Below are positions 10,101 to 19,400 of a stretch of 64,000 nucleotides of DNA, in pieces (within the stretch, counting starts at the first letter, position 1; the number at the start of each line of letters is the position of its first letter). Where the stretch lies: assembly GCA_041391505.1 (NCBI GenBank), contig JAWKNW010000018.1:62001-126000 (forward strand), in the 5' to 3' direction. Source of the DNA: Rhodothermales bacterium. Its GTDB lineage: Bacteria; Bacteroidota; Rhodothermia; Rhodothermales; JAHQVL01. The notes below the pieces were generated by a model. That model made no database searches. It had not been told where the DNA came from and saw nothing but the letters and a program-made list of their open reading frames with translations. The position numbers and the translations under genes are program-made.

Positions 10101-13100
10101 GATGTCGAACAGGTTGTAGGTGAGCGGGGCGGCGTCTTCCAGGACGGTGGCATCCGCGATGCCGATGGACGTCGGCGGGTCGTTGTCCGAGTTGATGGAG
10201 ATGACGAAGGTATAGGCCGAGGTGCTGATCCCGCCGTTGGCCGTCCCGCCGTTGTCGGTCAGGTTGATCGTCACGTTGGCGACGCCGCCGGCGTTGGGGG
10301 CCGGCGTGAAGGCCAGCGCCCCGACGCCGTTCGCCACGGTCAGGATGGGCTGGACGGTGAACAGCGCGTTGTTGTCGTTCACCAGGCTGATGGACAGCGC
10401 CTGGCTCGCCTCATCGGGCGGACCCACGCTGATGGCGGTGGCCCAGCCTGGGATCGACTGCGGCCCCTCATCCTCGCCCAGGGTGATGTTGTCTCCGGGC
10501 ACCATCGACGGAGGGTCGTTGACGGGGGTGACCGTCACGCTGAAGCTGGTCTGCACGAACAACGCGCCGGGGTCCGTGGCCCGGACGGTGAGGGTGGCGG
10601 AGCCGTTGGCGTTGGGCGCGTAGTTGAGCGTCAGGATCCCGGTATCGGCCGCGATGCCGACCGATTCGAAAAGCGCCGCGTTGGTGTTGTTCTCGATCGT
10701 GTAGGTCAGCGCGTCGTCGGCGTCGTCGGGGTCGTTGAAGCTGTTGTAGAGGGGGATCGCGGTGTCGATCGCATCCTCCAGAACCGTCACATTGCCGATG
10801 CCGGTGGTTTGCGGCGCGTCGTTGGTCTCCTTGATCGTGAAGGTGACGGTGGCGACGTTCGAGTTGCCGAATCCGTCGTTGGCGACGTAGGTGAGCCGGT
10901 CGACGGTGTTCTCCGAGCCGTCGTGGACATAGACGAACGAACCGTTCGTGTTGAAGGACCAGGTGGAGGCGAACTGCGGCGGCTGGATGACGGTCGCGGT
11001 GAGGGTGTTGCGATCGGCGTCGGTGTCGTTGTCGAGCACGCCGGGAGGGGACCCGCCGGCCGACGCGATGAGCGATTGCCCTTCGAGGACCGTGTAATTG
11101 TCGTCGACGGCGACCGGCAGGTCGTTAATGGCCGTCAACGAGATCGTGAACGTCTGCGCCGCGCTCTGGTCGACGCCGCCGTTTTGCACGCCCCCGTCGT
11201 CCTGCAAGACGACGGTGACGACGGCGGTGCCGCTGGCATCGGGCGCCGGCGTGTAGCTCAGGACGCCCGTGGGCGTGATGGCCGGCTGTACGCTGAAGAG
11301 GGTGGTGGACGGCGTGCTCACCTGGAAGGCGAGGACCTGCCCCGTCTCGTTGACCGGCCCGGCGGCGATGCCCGTGGCCCATCCGGGGACGACCTGCGCC
11401 GGCGAGTCCTCCGGCACGCTCAGGTTGGCGCCCTTCGTAAAGACCGGGGCGTCGTTGACGGCGGTGAGCGTCACGGTGAACTGGGCGTCGACGAAGAGGC
11501 CGCCCGTGTCGGTGGCGCGCACGATGAGGGCGGACGTTCCGAAGGCGTTCGGGGCATAGTCGAGCGTCAGCGTGCCGGCCACGCCGTCGATCGGCAGCGC
11601 GCTGAAGAGGATCGGATTTGAATTCGAGACGACCGAGTACACGAGCTGGTTGTCCGCATTTTCAGGATCCGAGAAGGCGGCGAAGAGATTGATCGCCCGG
11701 TTCGGCGCATCCTCGAGGTCGGTCACGTTCGCGATGCCGGTCGTCGTCGGCGGATCGTTCACATCGGACACATTGATGACGAATGTCTGCGGCGCGCTGG
11801 TGTCGACGCCGCCGTTGGCCGTGCCGCCGTTGTCGGCCAGCGTGACGGTGACGGTGGCGGAGCCGCTCGCGTTGTTGGCGAGGTTGAACGTCAGCGTCCC
11901 GGTCGAGGACACGGCCGGCTGCGCGGTGAAGAGCGCGTTGTTCGTGTTCGACGTCGAAAACGTGAGCGTCTGGCTGCTCTCGTTCGCCGGCCCCGCGCTG
12001 ATGTTGGTCGCCCAGTTAGGGATGGATACCGGTGGGCCGCTCTCGGATACCGTCTGGTCCGGCCCCTTGACGAAGCTCGGGGCGTCGTTGACGGCGGTGA
12101 CGGTGACGGTGAAGGCGGGCGTCGACGAAGGGCCGCCGGTGTCGGTGGCGCGGACGGTGGGGGTGCCGCTGCCGTTGGCGTCGGCGGCGTAGTCGAGCGT
12201 GAGGGTGCCGGCGGTGCCGTTGATCGCGGTGCTGGCGAAGAGGGCGGGGTTGGTGTTGGACTGGACGGTGTAGACGAGCGCGTTGTCCGGGTCCTCCGGC
12301 GTCGGCGAAGGCGGCGAAGAGATCGACCGTGCTGCTGGCGGCGTCCTCGAGGACGGTGACGCCGGCGATGCCGGAGGTGGTGGGCGCGTCGTTGGTGCCG
12401 GAGATGGTGATGGTGAAGGTCTGCGCCGGGCTGGTGTCGACGCCGCCGTTGGCCGTGCCGCCGTTGTCGGCCAGCGTGACGGTGACGGTGCTGACGCCGC
12501 TGGCGTTGGCCGCCGGCGTGAAGGTGAGCGTCCCGGCCGCGAGACGGCGGGCTGGACGCTGAACAGCGTGCTGTTCGTCGCCGAGGCGCTGAACGTCAGC
12601 GTCTGCGTGCTCTCATTCGCCGGCCCCGCGCTGAGGGCCGTCGCCCAGCTGGCGAAGGTCTGCGCGCCGGCGTCTTCGCCGATGCTGATGTCGCTGCCCT
12701 TGACGAAGCTCGGGGCGTCGTTGACGGCGGTGACGGTGACGGTGAAGGCGGCGTCGACGAAGAGGCCGCCGGTGTCGGTGGCGCGGACGGTGAGGGTGCC
12801 GGAGCCGTTGGCGTCGGCGGCATAGTCGAGCGTGAGGGTGCCGGCGGTGCCGTTGATCGCGGTGCTGGCGAAGAGGGCGGGGTTGGTGTTGGACTGGACG
12901 GTGTAGACGAGCGCGTTGTCCGGGTCCTCGGCGTCGGCGAAGGCGGCGAAGAGATCGACCGTGCTGCTGGCGGCGTCCTCGAGGACGGTGACGCCGGCGA
13001 TGCCGGAGGTGGTGGGCGCGTCGTTGGTGCCGGAGATGGTGATGGTGAAGGTCTGCGCCGGGCTGGTGTCGACGCCGCCGTTGGCCGTGCCGCCGTTGTC

Positions 13101-14399
13101 GGCCAGCGTGACGGTGACGGTGCTGACGCCGCTGGCGTTGGCCGCCGGCGTGAAGCTGAGCGTCCCGGCCGCGGAGACGGCGGGCTGGACGCTGAACAGC
13201 GTGCTGTTCGTCGCCGAGGCGCTGAACGTCAGCGTCTGCGTGCTCTCATTCGCCGGCCCCGCGCTGAGGGCCGTCGCCCAGCTGGCGAAGGTCTGCGCGC
13301 CGGCGTCTTCGCCGATGCTGATGTCGCTGCCCTTGACGAAGCTCGGGGCGTCGTTGACGGCGGTGACGGTGACGGTAAACGGCGCATCCACAAACAGCCC
13401 GCCGGGATCCGTGGCGCGGACCGTCAGCGTGGCCGCACCGTTCAGATCCGCCGCATAGTCGAGTGTCAGCGTGCCGGACGTCTGATCGATGGCTACCGCC
13501 GAAAAAAGCGACGTGTTGGTGTTGGAGATGACGCTGAAGGTGAGCTCCGAGTCCGGATTGTCGGGGTCGTCGAAGGCGGCGAAGAGGTCGATGACCGTGT
13601 TCGAGGCGTCTTCCAGCACGGTGACATCGGCGATGCCGGAGGTCGTCGGCGGATCGGCCTGCGCCACGATCGTTATCGTGAACGTCTCTTCGTTGCTCGT
13701 GTTGAGGCCGCCGTTCGAGGTGTCCTCGTTGTCGGAGAGCGTCACGCCGATCGACGTGACGCCGCTGGCGTTGGGCGCCGGCGTGAACGTGAGGGTCCCG
13801 TCGGATGACAGCGCCGGCTGCACGGAAAACAGTGCCGGGTTGCCCACATTCAAGCTGAAGCTGAGGCTCTGCGCGGCTTCGTTGGCGGGGCCGGCCGTCA
13901 GCCCGGAAGCCCAGTTCGGAATCGACTGCGCGCCGGCGTCTTCGTTCACGCTCACGTTCCCTCCCGGCGTGAAGGCCGGCGGATCGTTGACCGGGGTGAT
14001 CGTGACGCTGAAGCTGGTTTCGGCAAAGAGGCTTTCGGTATCCGTCGCCCGCACCGTCACGACGGCGACGCCGTTCGCGTCGGGCAGGTAGGACAGCGTA
14101 AGGATGCCCGTGGCGGGGTCGATGGCGGTCGTGAGCAGGCCATCCGCCGAGACGGACTCGATGGTATAGGTCATGGCCTCGTCCGGGTCCTCGGCGTCGT
14201 CGAAGGCGGCGAAGAGGTCGACCGCGGACGGGCCGGCGTCTTCCAGCACGGCGACGTCGGCGATGCCGGTCGTCGTCGGCGGGGCCAGGGCATCCGCGCG
14301 CACGGCGGCAGCCGCCATGCCGGCCGCCGGGCACAGCACCCCGAGCGCGATGCCGGCGAGCAAGCCGCTGAATCCGTATGTCGATGGACGTGAGAACAT
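7110..14399 (-). CDS. Giant T9SS-secreted adhesin-like protein (cadherin-type and HAF repeats)
   Basis: About 2430 residues. An N-terminal signal peptide (GLLAGIALGVLCPAAGMAA) is followed by some 1800 residues of tandem cadherin/Ig-like repeats, in which a roughly 211-residue double unit recurs (openings such as TVLEDA and DAGAQ, closings VNDAPSF). Two Asp-rich beta domains (VLANDVDPDGDD, LLANDRDEDGDS) flank a block of HAF-type repeats (GINNEGLVVG, ALNESGQVVG) at about residues 1910-2240. The C-terminal 85 residues are a T9SS type A sorting domain (NYPNPFNPTTTI). It is probably a cell-surface or released adhesin, and the Asp-rich motifs suggest calcium binding. ATG at 14399 is preferred; a GTG at 14411 is in frame. 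It is the last gene of the four-gene surface block. Residues about 622-705 are read out of frame relative to the sister repeat (see findings). Confidence 0.85.
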   Translation of the reverse strand: MFSRPSTYGFSGLLAGIALGVLCPAAGMAAAAVRADALAPPTTTGIADVAVLEDAGPSAVDLFAAFDDAEDPDEAMTYTIESVSADGLLTTAIDPATGILTLSYLPDANGVAVVTVRATDTESLFAETSFSVTITPVNDPPAFTPGGNVSVNEDAGAQSIPNWASGLTAGPANEAAQSLSFSLNVGNPALFSVQPALSSDGTLTFTPAPNASGVTSIGVTLSDNEDTSNGGLNTSNEETFTITIVAQADPPTTSGIADVTVLEDASNTVIDLFAAFDDPDNPDSELTFSVISNTNTSLFSAVAIDQTSGTLTLDYAADLNGAATLTVRATDPGGLFVDAPFTVTVTAVNDAPSFVKGSDISIGEDAGAQTFASWATALSAGPANESTQTLTFSASATNSTLFSVQPAVSAAGTLSFTPAANASGVSTVTVTLADNGGTANGGVDTSPAQTFTITISGTNDAPTTSGIAGVTVLEDAASSTVDLFAAFADAEDPDNALVYTVQSNTNPALFASTAINGTAGTLTLDYAADANGSGTLTVRATDTGGLFVDAAFTVTVTAVNDAPSFVKGSDISIGEDAGAQTFASWATALSAGPANESTQTLTFSASATNSTLFSVQPAVSRPGRSPSRRRPTPAASAPSPSRWPTTAARPTAASTPARRRPSPSPSPAPTTRPPPPASPASPSSRTPPAARSISSPPSPTPEDPDNALVYTVQSNTNPALFASTAINGTAGTLTLDYAADANGSGTPTVRATDTGGPSSTPAFTVTVTAVNDAPSFVKGPDQTVSESGPPVSIPNWATNISAGPANESSQTLTFSTSNTNNALFTAQPAVSSTGTLTFNLANNASGSATVTVTLADNGGTANGGVDTSAPQTFVINVSDVNDPPTTTGIANVTDLEDAPNRAINLFAAFSDPENADNQLVYSVVSNSNPILFSALPIDGVAGTLTLDYAPNAFGTSALIVRATDTGGLFVDAQFTVTLTAVNDAPVFTKGANLSVPEDSPAQVVPGWATGIAAGPVNETGQVLAFQVSTPSTTLFSVQPAITPTGVLSYTPAPDASGTAVVTVVLQDDGGVQNGGVDQSAAQTFTISLTAINDLPVAVDDNYTVLEGQSLIASAGGSPPGVLDNDTDADRNTLTATVIQPPQFASTWSFNTNGSFVYVHDGSENTVDRLTYVANDGFGNSNVATVTFTIKETNDAPQTTGIGNVTVLEDAIDTAIPLYNSFNDPDDADDALTYTIENNTNAALFESVGIAADTGILTLNYAPNANGSATLTVRATDPGALFVQTSFSVTVTPVNDPPSMVPGDNITLGEDEGPQSIPGWATAISVGPPDEASQALSISLVNDNNALFTVQPILTVANGVGALAFTPAPNAGGVANVTINLTDNGGTANGGISTSAYTFVISINSDNDPPTSIGIADATVLEDAAPLTYNLFDIFSDVEDADDQLVFSIEGDVNEALFASVTIAGSPAILTITFAPDAFGTGSLGIRATDTGGLWKQEDVVFTVNAVNDAPSFVAGPDQALAQNASLQSVPGWATEITPGAANEAEQSLDFILTTDNDALFLVLPDVSPDGTLSYAPAQGDDVFGEANVSIVLADNGGTENGGVDRSEAQTFKITINRFNTQPNASDDNYIVRQGATLTVPAATGVLANDSDLEDDALTARIVNPPTNAAAFSLTADGSFSYRHNNSQTTGDSFTYVANDGIDDSDAATVFITITPTGTLSLPDVVVLEDADDTVLDLRPTFAPQFPAGSVLTYRLATSSSATLFSDVAVDSLSGLVTIAYAPNQNGIANLSFRATSADDETRTASVTVTVLPLNDAPIAVDDIAATIENEPVLVNVLANDVDPDGDDLIIQSFSSPNVGTVQPGADGTFLYNPPADYTGRATFSYTVVDDSSATDRATVTITVFAGRFDIVDLGLAGSDVSAAFGISNIGEVVGSSLLPGNVSQAFSSSQTLETTGMSTAYDVNDFGAAVGAHLFNGALLAARWDSLGLTRLGAFDGRSSLAYGINNEGLVVGTSTKAQTEVLRAFLWRDGRLNEMQTASVVESQAFDISERGLAVGYAGASAVIWDDVVISRTLAGALGRAYALNESGQVVGSIDDGTVKAAFWERNGALQVIHDAASSFSEAYGINNSTWVVGAYLPAVPGKNQPLTAPRMAVASAQALRAGAGMPADSLGKRGANEPVVAVASAGEMRAFLWRNGVSVDLNDFIDAGSGWTLVEALGINNAAQIVGYGLRNGVKRAFLLSPSNNSAPKAQDDVAALTYVERIEIDLLANDRDEDGDSLRVVSVTQGAFGSVALVNGRMAIYTPGPEFEGEDVFSYTVTDGRGGLSDAQVTVMRSGDALPASFALEQNYPNPFNPTTTIAFSLPEASDVVLDVFNLLGQRVGRLIDGPRTAGQHRVVFDAGDLPGGVYVYRIRAGAFTYSRKLVLLK
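12068..13333. repeat. Two nearly identical 633-bp tandem coding repeats
   Basis: The sequence beginning TGACGAAGCTCGGGGCGTCG occurs at 12068 and 12701, and again at 13334, exactly 633 bases apart each time. 12068-12700 and 12701-13333 are close to identical, apart from single-base indels that cancel out. Each unit encodes 211 residues of the adhesin. Such identity suggests recent duplication or gene conversion, and makes the region prone to assembly error. Confidence 0.85.
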
Positions 14400-14414
14400 G
14401 AACGCGATCACAAA

Positions 14415-16478
14415 TTACGGCTGCTGGGGGAGCACGGCGCAGGCGGGGCCGCTCGGTTGGCTTTCGTTGCCGGACGTATCCACCGCGTAAACACGGTACC
14501 ACTGTCCGGGCAGGCCTTCCGCGTCGAGCCAGGTACGTTCGGTGAGGACTCCCTCGTGGATCTTTTCGAATACGCCGGTGGCCGATGCGGCGCGGTATAC
14601 GTGGTAGCCGGCGAGGTCGAAGGCGACGACGGGCTCCCAGGCGAGCGTCACGCCGCCGTCTTCCAGCGGCTCGGCGCGCACGTTGCGCACCGAGCGCGGC
14701 GGGAGCGCGTCGCGCATGGCGATCTGCTGCCGTTCGGAGCGGGCGCTTTCGTTGCCCGCCGAATCGGCCGCGGTCACCCAGAACGTGTACGTCTGGCCGG
14801 CCTCGAGGTCGTAGGCTTCGTAGCGGCGCTGCCCGGGCGGAATCATCCGGGTTTCGACGCGGGCGTCGCCGTCTTTCTGGCGATAGAGGATATACGCCAT
14901 CAGATCGGTGCTCGGAGAGGGATTCCAGGTCAGCGCCAGCCGGTCGGCCTGTTCGACGACCGCGTACAGCGCGCCCGGAGGCTCGGGCGCCGTGGCGTCC
15001 GGGATGCGGACGGTGATGACCGCCGGCGCGCTGAGGTTGCGGGCCGCATCCACGGCCATCATGCTATACCGGTACACGCCGCCTTCCCTGAACCCGTGCC
15101 CCGCTTCGCCGGCATCGACGAAACGCGGCTCGGTGAGATCGTCGACATGGAGCCTAAGATCGATATCGGGGGTCTCGTCGCCCATACGCCGGCGCAGCAC
15201 GAGGTACGACGCCGCATCCGCGGCCGTCGGCTCCCAGGCCAGCCGCACGACGCCGGGCGCCTCGTACCGGGCCGTGAGGCCGGTGGGGGCGAGGGGCTCG
15301 GTGTCGTCGGCCACGAGGACCATGGCGGCATTGCTCAGCGGGCTCTCGTTGCCGCTGTCGTCAATGGCCGAGACCCGGTAGAAAAAGACCCCGCCCTGCG
15401 TCGTTCGCAGCGTATCGTTGAACACGGTCTCGCCGACGCCGAGCGGTTCGCCGGTGATGCGGCTGTAGCCGGCGTCGGACAGCACCTGTTCCGACCGGTA
15501 CACCTGATAGCCGTGCACGTCTTCGTCGCCGCCGGGCGCCCAGGACACGCGGACGCGACCGCCGGACAGCGGCGTGGCCGTCACCTGGCTCACGACCTGG
15601 GGCGGACGGGCGTCGAGCACGTCGAACCGCAACTCGGCGCTCGGCGCGCCGGCCTGTCCGGTGAAGTCGACGCCCTGGACAAACAGCCGCTCGGTCTGGC
15701 CCGTGGTCGGCGCCTCGAAGGTGATCGCGTATTCGTAGACGGCATTGTTGCGCAGCACGATGGCGTCGTGCAGGCGCGCCGGCGCGTTCGTGGCGGGGTC
15801 GATCCGGAACGCCTCGAAGCGGACGAGCCGGTCGTCGGTCCGGAGGCTCGGCGGCACAAAGCGCCAGTAGAGGGTGATCGTCCGCCCGTCATTGACGGCG
15901 CGGAGGCCGATCGGCGGCTCGGGCCGGCTCGGCAGCAGCAGCAGCGTCTGTTCGAGCGTCAGCCCCGTCGGCTCGTCGCGGGCGTCGACAAATTCCATCC
16001 GGTAGCTGACGACCGTTTCGAGCGGGGCGGTGCGGTCGATGAACCGCCGCCCGAGGGCGTCGGCCGCTTCGGGGTAGATAAAGGTCAGCAGGTTGGCGAT
16101 GCGGGTGTCGCTTCGGACCTTGGCGAGCGTGCTGTTGGCGTTGTCCTGGCCGGTGGCCGCCTCGATGTCGGTGTACAGCGTCCCGAGAAAGTCGCGCAGC
16201 TCGGCGCCCGAGCGCACGCTGCGGATCGGTGCGGCGTTCAGCCGCACGTACTCGCCATCCTCCGTATCGCGCCGGTAGAGGTTGAAGCCGTGTTCGATGG
16301 GCACGAGCGCCGTGTGGTAGATCTGCACGGATCGGTCGTCCTCGCGGACGGCGATGCGGAGTTCGCCCGCCGGCGCCGGCGTCTGCGCCGCGGCGGAGGC
16401 CGCCGTCAGGCCCAGCATCAGGAGGCTCAGCGCCATCCTGGTTGCGGCTTGCGTTATGGGTGCTCGGTGTGTGCTCAC
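14415..16478 (-). CDS. Secreted fibronectin type III repeat protein
   Basis: The 687-residue product has a signal peptide (MALSLLMLGLTAASAAAQ) and then an N-terminal beta region that mentions structured 'LYRRD' strands. Four to five fibronectin type III-like domains follow, recognised by recurring patterns such as LxWxPxxxxDxxGYxVYR and YxVxAxDxxGNES. There is no C-terminal T9SS domain and no enzyme motif. The GTG start at 16478 overlaps the TGA stop of the upstream 4012-residue gene by 4 bases (GTGA), which suggests translational coupling; an internal ATG at 16436 is an alternative. It sits between two giant surface proteins and is best read as their periplasmic or surface partner. Its function is not known. 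Confidence 0.8.
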   Translation of the reverse strand: MSTHRAPITQAATRMALSLLMLGLTAASAAAQTPAPAGELRIAVREDDRSVQIYHTALVPIEHGFNLYRRDTEDGEYVRLNAAPIRSVRSGAELRDFLGTLYTDIEAATGQDNANSTLAKVRSDTRIANLLTFIYPEAADALGRRFIDRTAPLETVVSYRMEFVDARDEPTGLTLEQTLLLLPSRPEPPIGLRAVNDGRTITLYWRFVPPSLRTDDRLVRFEAFRIDPATNAPARLHDAIVLRNNAVYEYAITFEAPTTGQTERLFVQGVDFTGQAGAPSAELRFDVLDARPPQVVSQVTATPLSGGRVRVSWAPGGDEDVHGYQVYRSEQVLSDAGYSRITGEPLGVGETVFNDTLRTTQGGVFFYRVSAIDDSGNESPLSNAAMVLVADDTEPLAPTGLTARYEAPGVVRLAWEPTAADAASYLVLRRRMGDETPDIDLRLHVDDLTEPRFVDAGEAGHGFREGGVYRYSMMAVDAARNLSAPAVITVRIPDATAPEPPGALYAVVEQADRLALTWNPSPSTDLMAYILYRQKDGDARVETRMIPPGQRRYEAYDLEAGQTYTFWVTAADSAGNESARSERQQIAMRDALPPRSVRNVRAEPLEDGGVTLAWEPVVAFDLAGYHVYRAASATGVFEKIHEGVLTERTWLDAEGLPGQWYRVYAVDTSGNESQPSGPACAVLPQQP

Positions 16479-19400
16479 TGGCCTATCCCCGGGGTTTTGA
16501 ACAGGACCGTCTTGCTGACGAGGGTCTGCAGGCCGGCGCCGTTCGTGGCGCGGACCTCGACCTTCAGCGTCCGGCCGCTCCGGATCGTCGGTTTTTCGAC
16601 CGCATAAATCTGCCGCTCGAAACGGTCCTGCGGGACGGAGATCTCGAAGACGGGCTTCCAGTCCGCGAGAACGGTCTGGTCGACGTTGTCGAGGAAGCGG
16701 TATTCGACCTCATGGATCCGCGATTCGGGATCGGACAGCTCGTTCAGCACGAGCGCCATCTGGTCGGAGAAATAGTGCAGGGCGATTTCGAGGCTGGGCG
16801 GGGTGATGTCGCTTTCGATCACGACATCCACCCGCGAGGCGGTCGTCGTCACCAGGCCGGCGCTGTTCACCACGCGCACCTCGACGTCGGCCACCGTGCT
16901 CGATGCGAGAAACGGCAGGTCGGCATACAGCAGGGTGCCGGGGAAGCGTTCCTCGGTGGGCCGGGAAACGGAGGTCCAGGCCCCGGTCGCTTCCGTGGCG
17001 CCCGGGATGCGGATCCGGTACGCGACGTCCGTTATGGACGACTGCGCGTCGCCGGCCGGCCCGATCTGCAGCTCGAGGCTGTTCGGGTGCTGGGCGTCGT
17101 AGGCGTTGTGGTGCACCACCTGCAGCGCCGGCGTATCCGGCGGCGTGACATCCCCCGGAATCGCGATCGTGCCCTGGCGGTAGGCGAACAGGCCGGCGCC
17201 GTTCTGCGCCCTGAACTCGACGGTCACCTCGCGGGCGCCGTCGAACGGGAACGCGGTCCGCGGAATGGAAAACGGCGGGGTCGACGTGCGGAGCACGTTC
17301 GGCACCGGCAGGCGGGTCCAGTCGCGGAACACCGAGGAGTCGCCCGAGGCGTCGTAGATCCGGTAGTCGAGGCCGGCGATCAGCGACTCGGCGTCCCGGA
17401 ATGCGCCGGGGGTGACGAGGAGGTACCCTTCGCCCTGCGTGTTGTCCACAAAAGCGAGGTCGATGCGCGGCATCTGCGGCGGCGTGGTGTCGATCTCGAT
17501 CGCCACCCGGGTGGATGCGGTCGTTTCGAGGCCGGCGGCGTTCTCCGCGCGCACCTCCACGGATACCGTGCGGCTGCCGGCCAGGTTGGGAAGCGGGACG
17601 GAAAGGGTGCGGGCGCGCAGACGCGGCGCCTCGGGCTCATCCACCACGGTCCAGTCCTGGATCAGGCTCGTCGTGTCGCCCTCGAGGGCCACGCGGTACG
17701 CGATCCGGTCGATCGGCGACTCGGGGTCGGCGATGAGGCCGGGGACGATATCGATGCGGTCGGGCGCGTACGCGGGGCCGGCCGCGGCCGCCGCAAGGCC
17801 TTCGATCACCGGCGGCGTGCGGTCGCTGACGAGCGTGATGGGCGACTCGACGAGGCTTTCGAGCCCGATGCCGTTCCGCGTCCGGAGCTGGACGAGCAGC
17901 GGTCTGTTGGTCGACGCCGGCGGGACGGTCACGGTGGCCGGGGCCGGCGCGTAATGGCGCTCGTCCTGCTGGTTCGTCAGGGGTGTCCAGTCGGCCACCG
18001 GAGCCGTCGGCCGCTCGGGATCGATCAGGCGATAGGCCATTTCCTCGACGCCGGATTCCGGGTCCGTCGCCGACCCCGCGACGATCCGCAGGCGCGCCGG
18101 CGTATTGCGCTGCGGCGTATCGAGCTGGAAGACGGTCAGCGCCGGCGGGACCGGCGGCGTGTCGTCGGAGACCGGGGCGAGGGCCAGGCGGGTGGATGCG
18201 GTCGTCGTGCGGTCGGCCTCGTTCGTCAGGCGGACTTCCGCGACGGCCTGGGCCGGATAGGCGAGGTCCGGCAGGCCGATCTGGACCCGCTCGCCCGCGA
18301 AATAGACACCCGGTTTGATGTCCAGCTCGTACCAGGTCGTATCGGAGGGACGCACGGTCTGTTCGCCGGCGGCATCGGTCAGCGTGACCCGGTACGCGAC
18401 GGAGGCGATCTCCGAGCGCGCGTCGTACGCGTCGCCGATGCCCAGTTCGAGGGTGTTGGTCAGGATGCGGTTGGCGGCGTCGTAGAAGAACAGGTCGAGG
18501 GCGGGCGCCGACGGGCGCGACGCCCGCAGGGCGCCGGCCCGCGGGATGCTCAGGATGGCGTGGCTCTGGAACGCCTGGCCCTGCCGGTTCTCGACGACCA
18601 GCTCGGCCAGGGCGGTCTCGATCCGCAGCGAGTCGGGGAGGGCGTGGACGCCCGTGCGGCCGGCGAAGCGCTCGCCGGCGGTGACGGGCACGTCCTGCCA
18701 GGGCACCAGTACCCGATCGGCGGCGTCGGCATCCCGAAGCCGGTACCGGATCGCGGACGGCGTCGCCATCGGGTTGGCGATGGGTTTCAGGACGATGTGT
18801 ATCGCGCCGTCGTCGCCGGCGTCGCTGTAGAACAGGGTGACGTCGGGCGTGGCCGGCGCGGATGCGGCGGCGTCCAGCGCGATGCGCTGGCTCGATACGG
18901 CGCTCAGCCCCTGCCCGTTGGTGACGCGGACCTGCACCTCCGGCGCCCGGCTTGCGGGCAGCGTCGCGGGGTCGATTTCGATCGACGCGCCGGGGAACTG
19001 GTGCGAGGGGCTCGCGAAGTCGAACGCGCGCCAGTCGACCAGGACCGCCTGGCTGGCGGGGTCGACGAGCCGGTAGGAGGCCGCGGCGATGAAGGATTCC
19101 GGATCCTGGACGGGACCCACGTTCAGCGAGATCGCCTCCGGCTGCGCCTGCGTTTGATCGTTACGGATAGCGACTTCGACCGCCGGCGCCGGAGGCGCGG
19201 TGTCGTCCACGTCGAGCTGCAGGAAGGCGACCGACGTGCGGGACGTGACGCCGGCGCGGTTGATCGCCCGGGCCTCCACGATCACCGGCCGCCCGCTGTC
19301 GAAACGGGGCAGCGGCAGCGAGCGCTCGAGGCTCTCCAGATAGAAGGCCAGCTGATTCGGCGCGAGCAGCACGAAGTCGTCCCAGTCGTAGATGGGCCGG

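Noticed and set aside
7212..11621. 1469-residue open frame on the plus strand opposite the adhesin gene
   Set aside because: Shadow of the minus-strand repeat gene; Arg/Gly/Val-rich composition and no domain.
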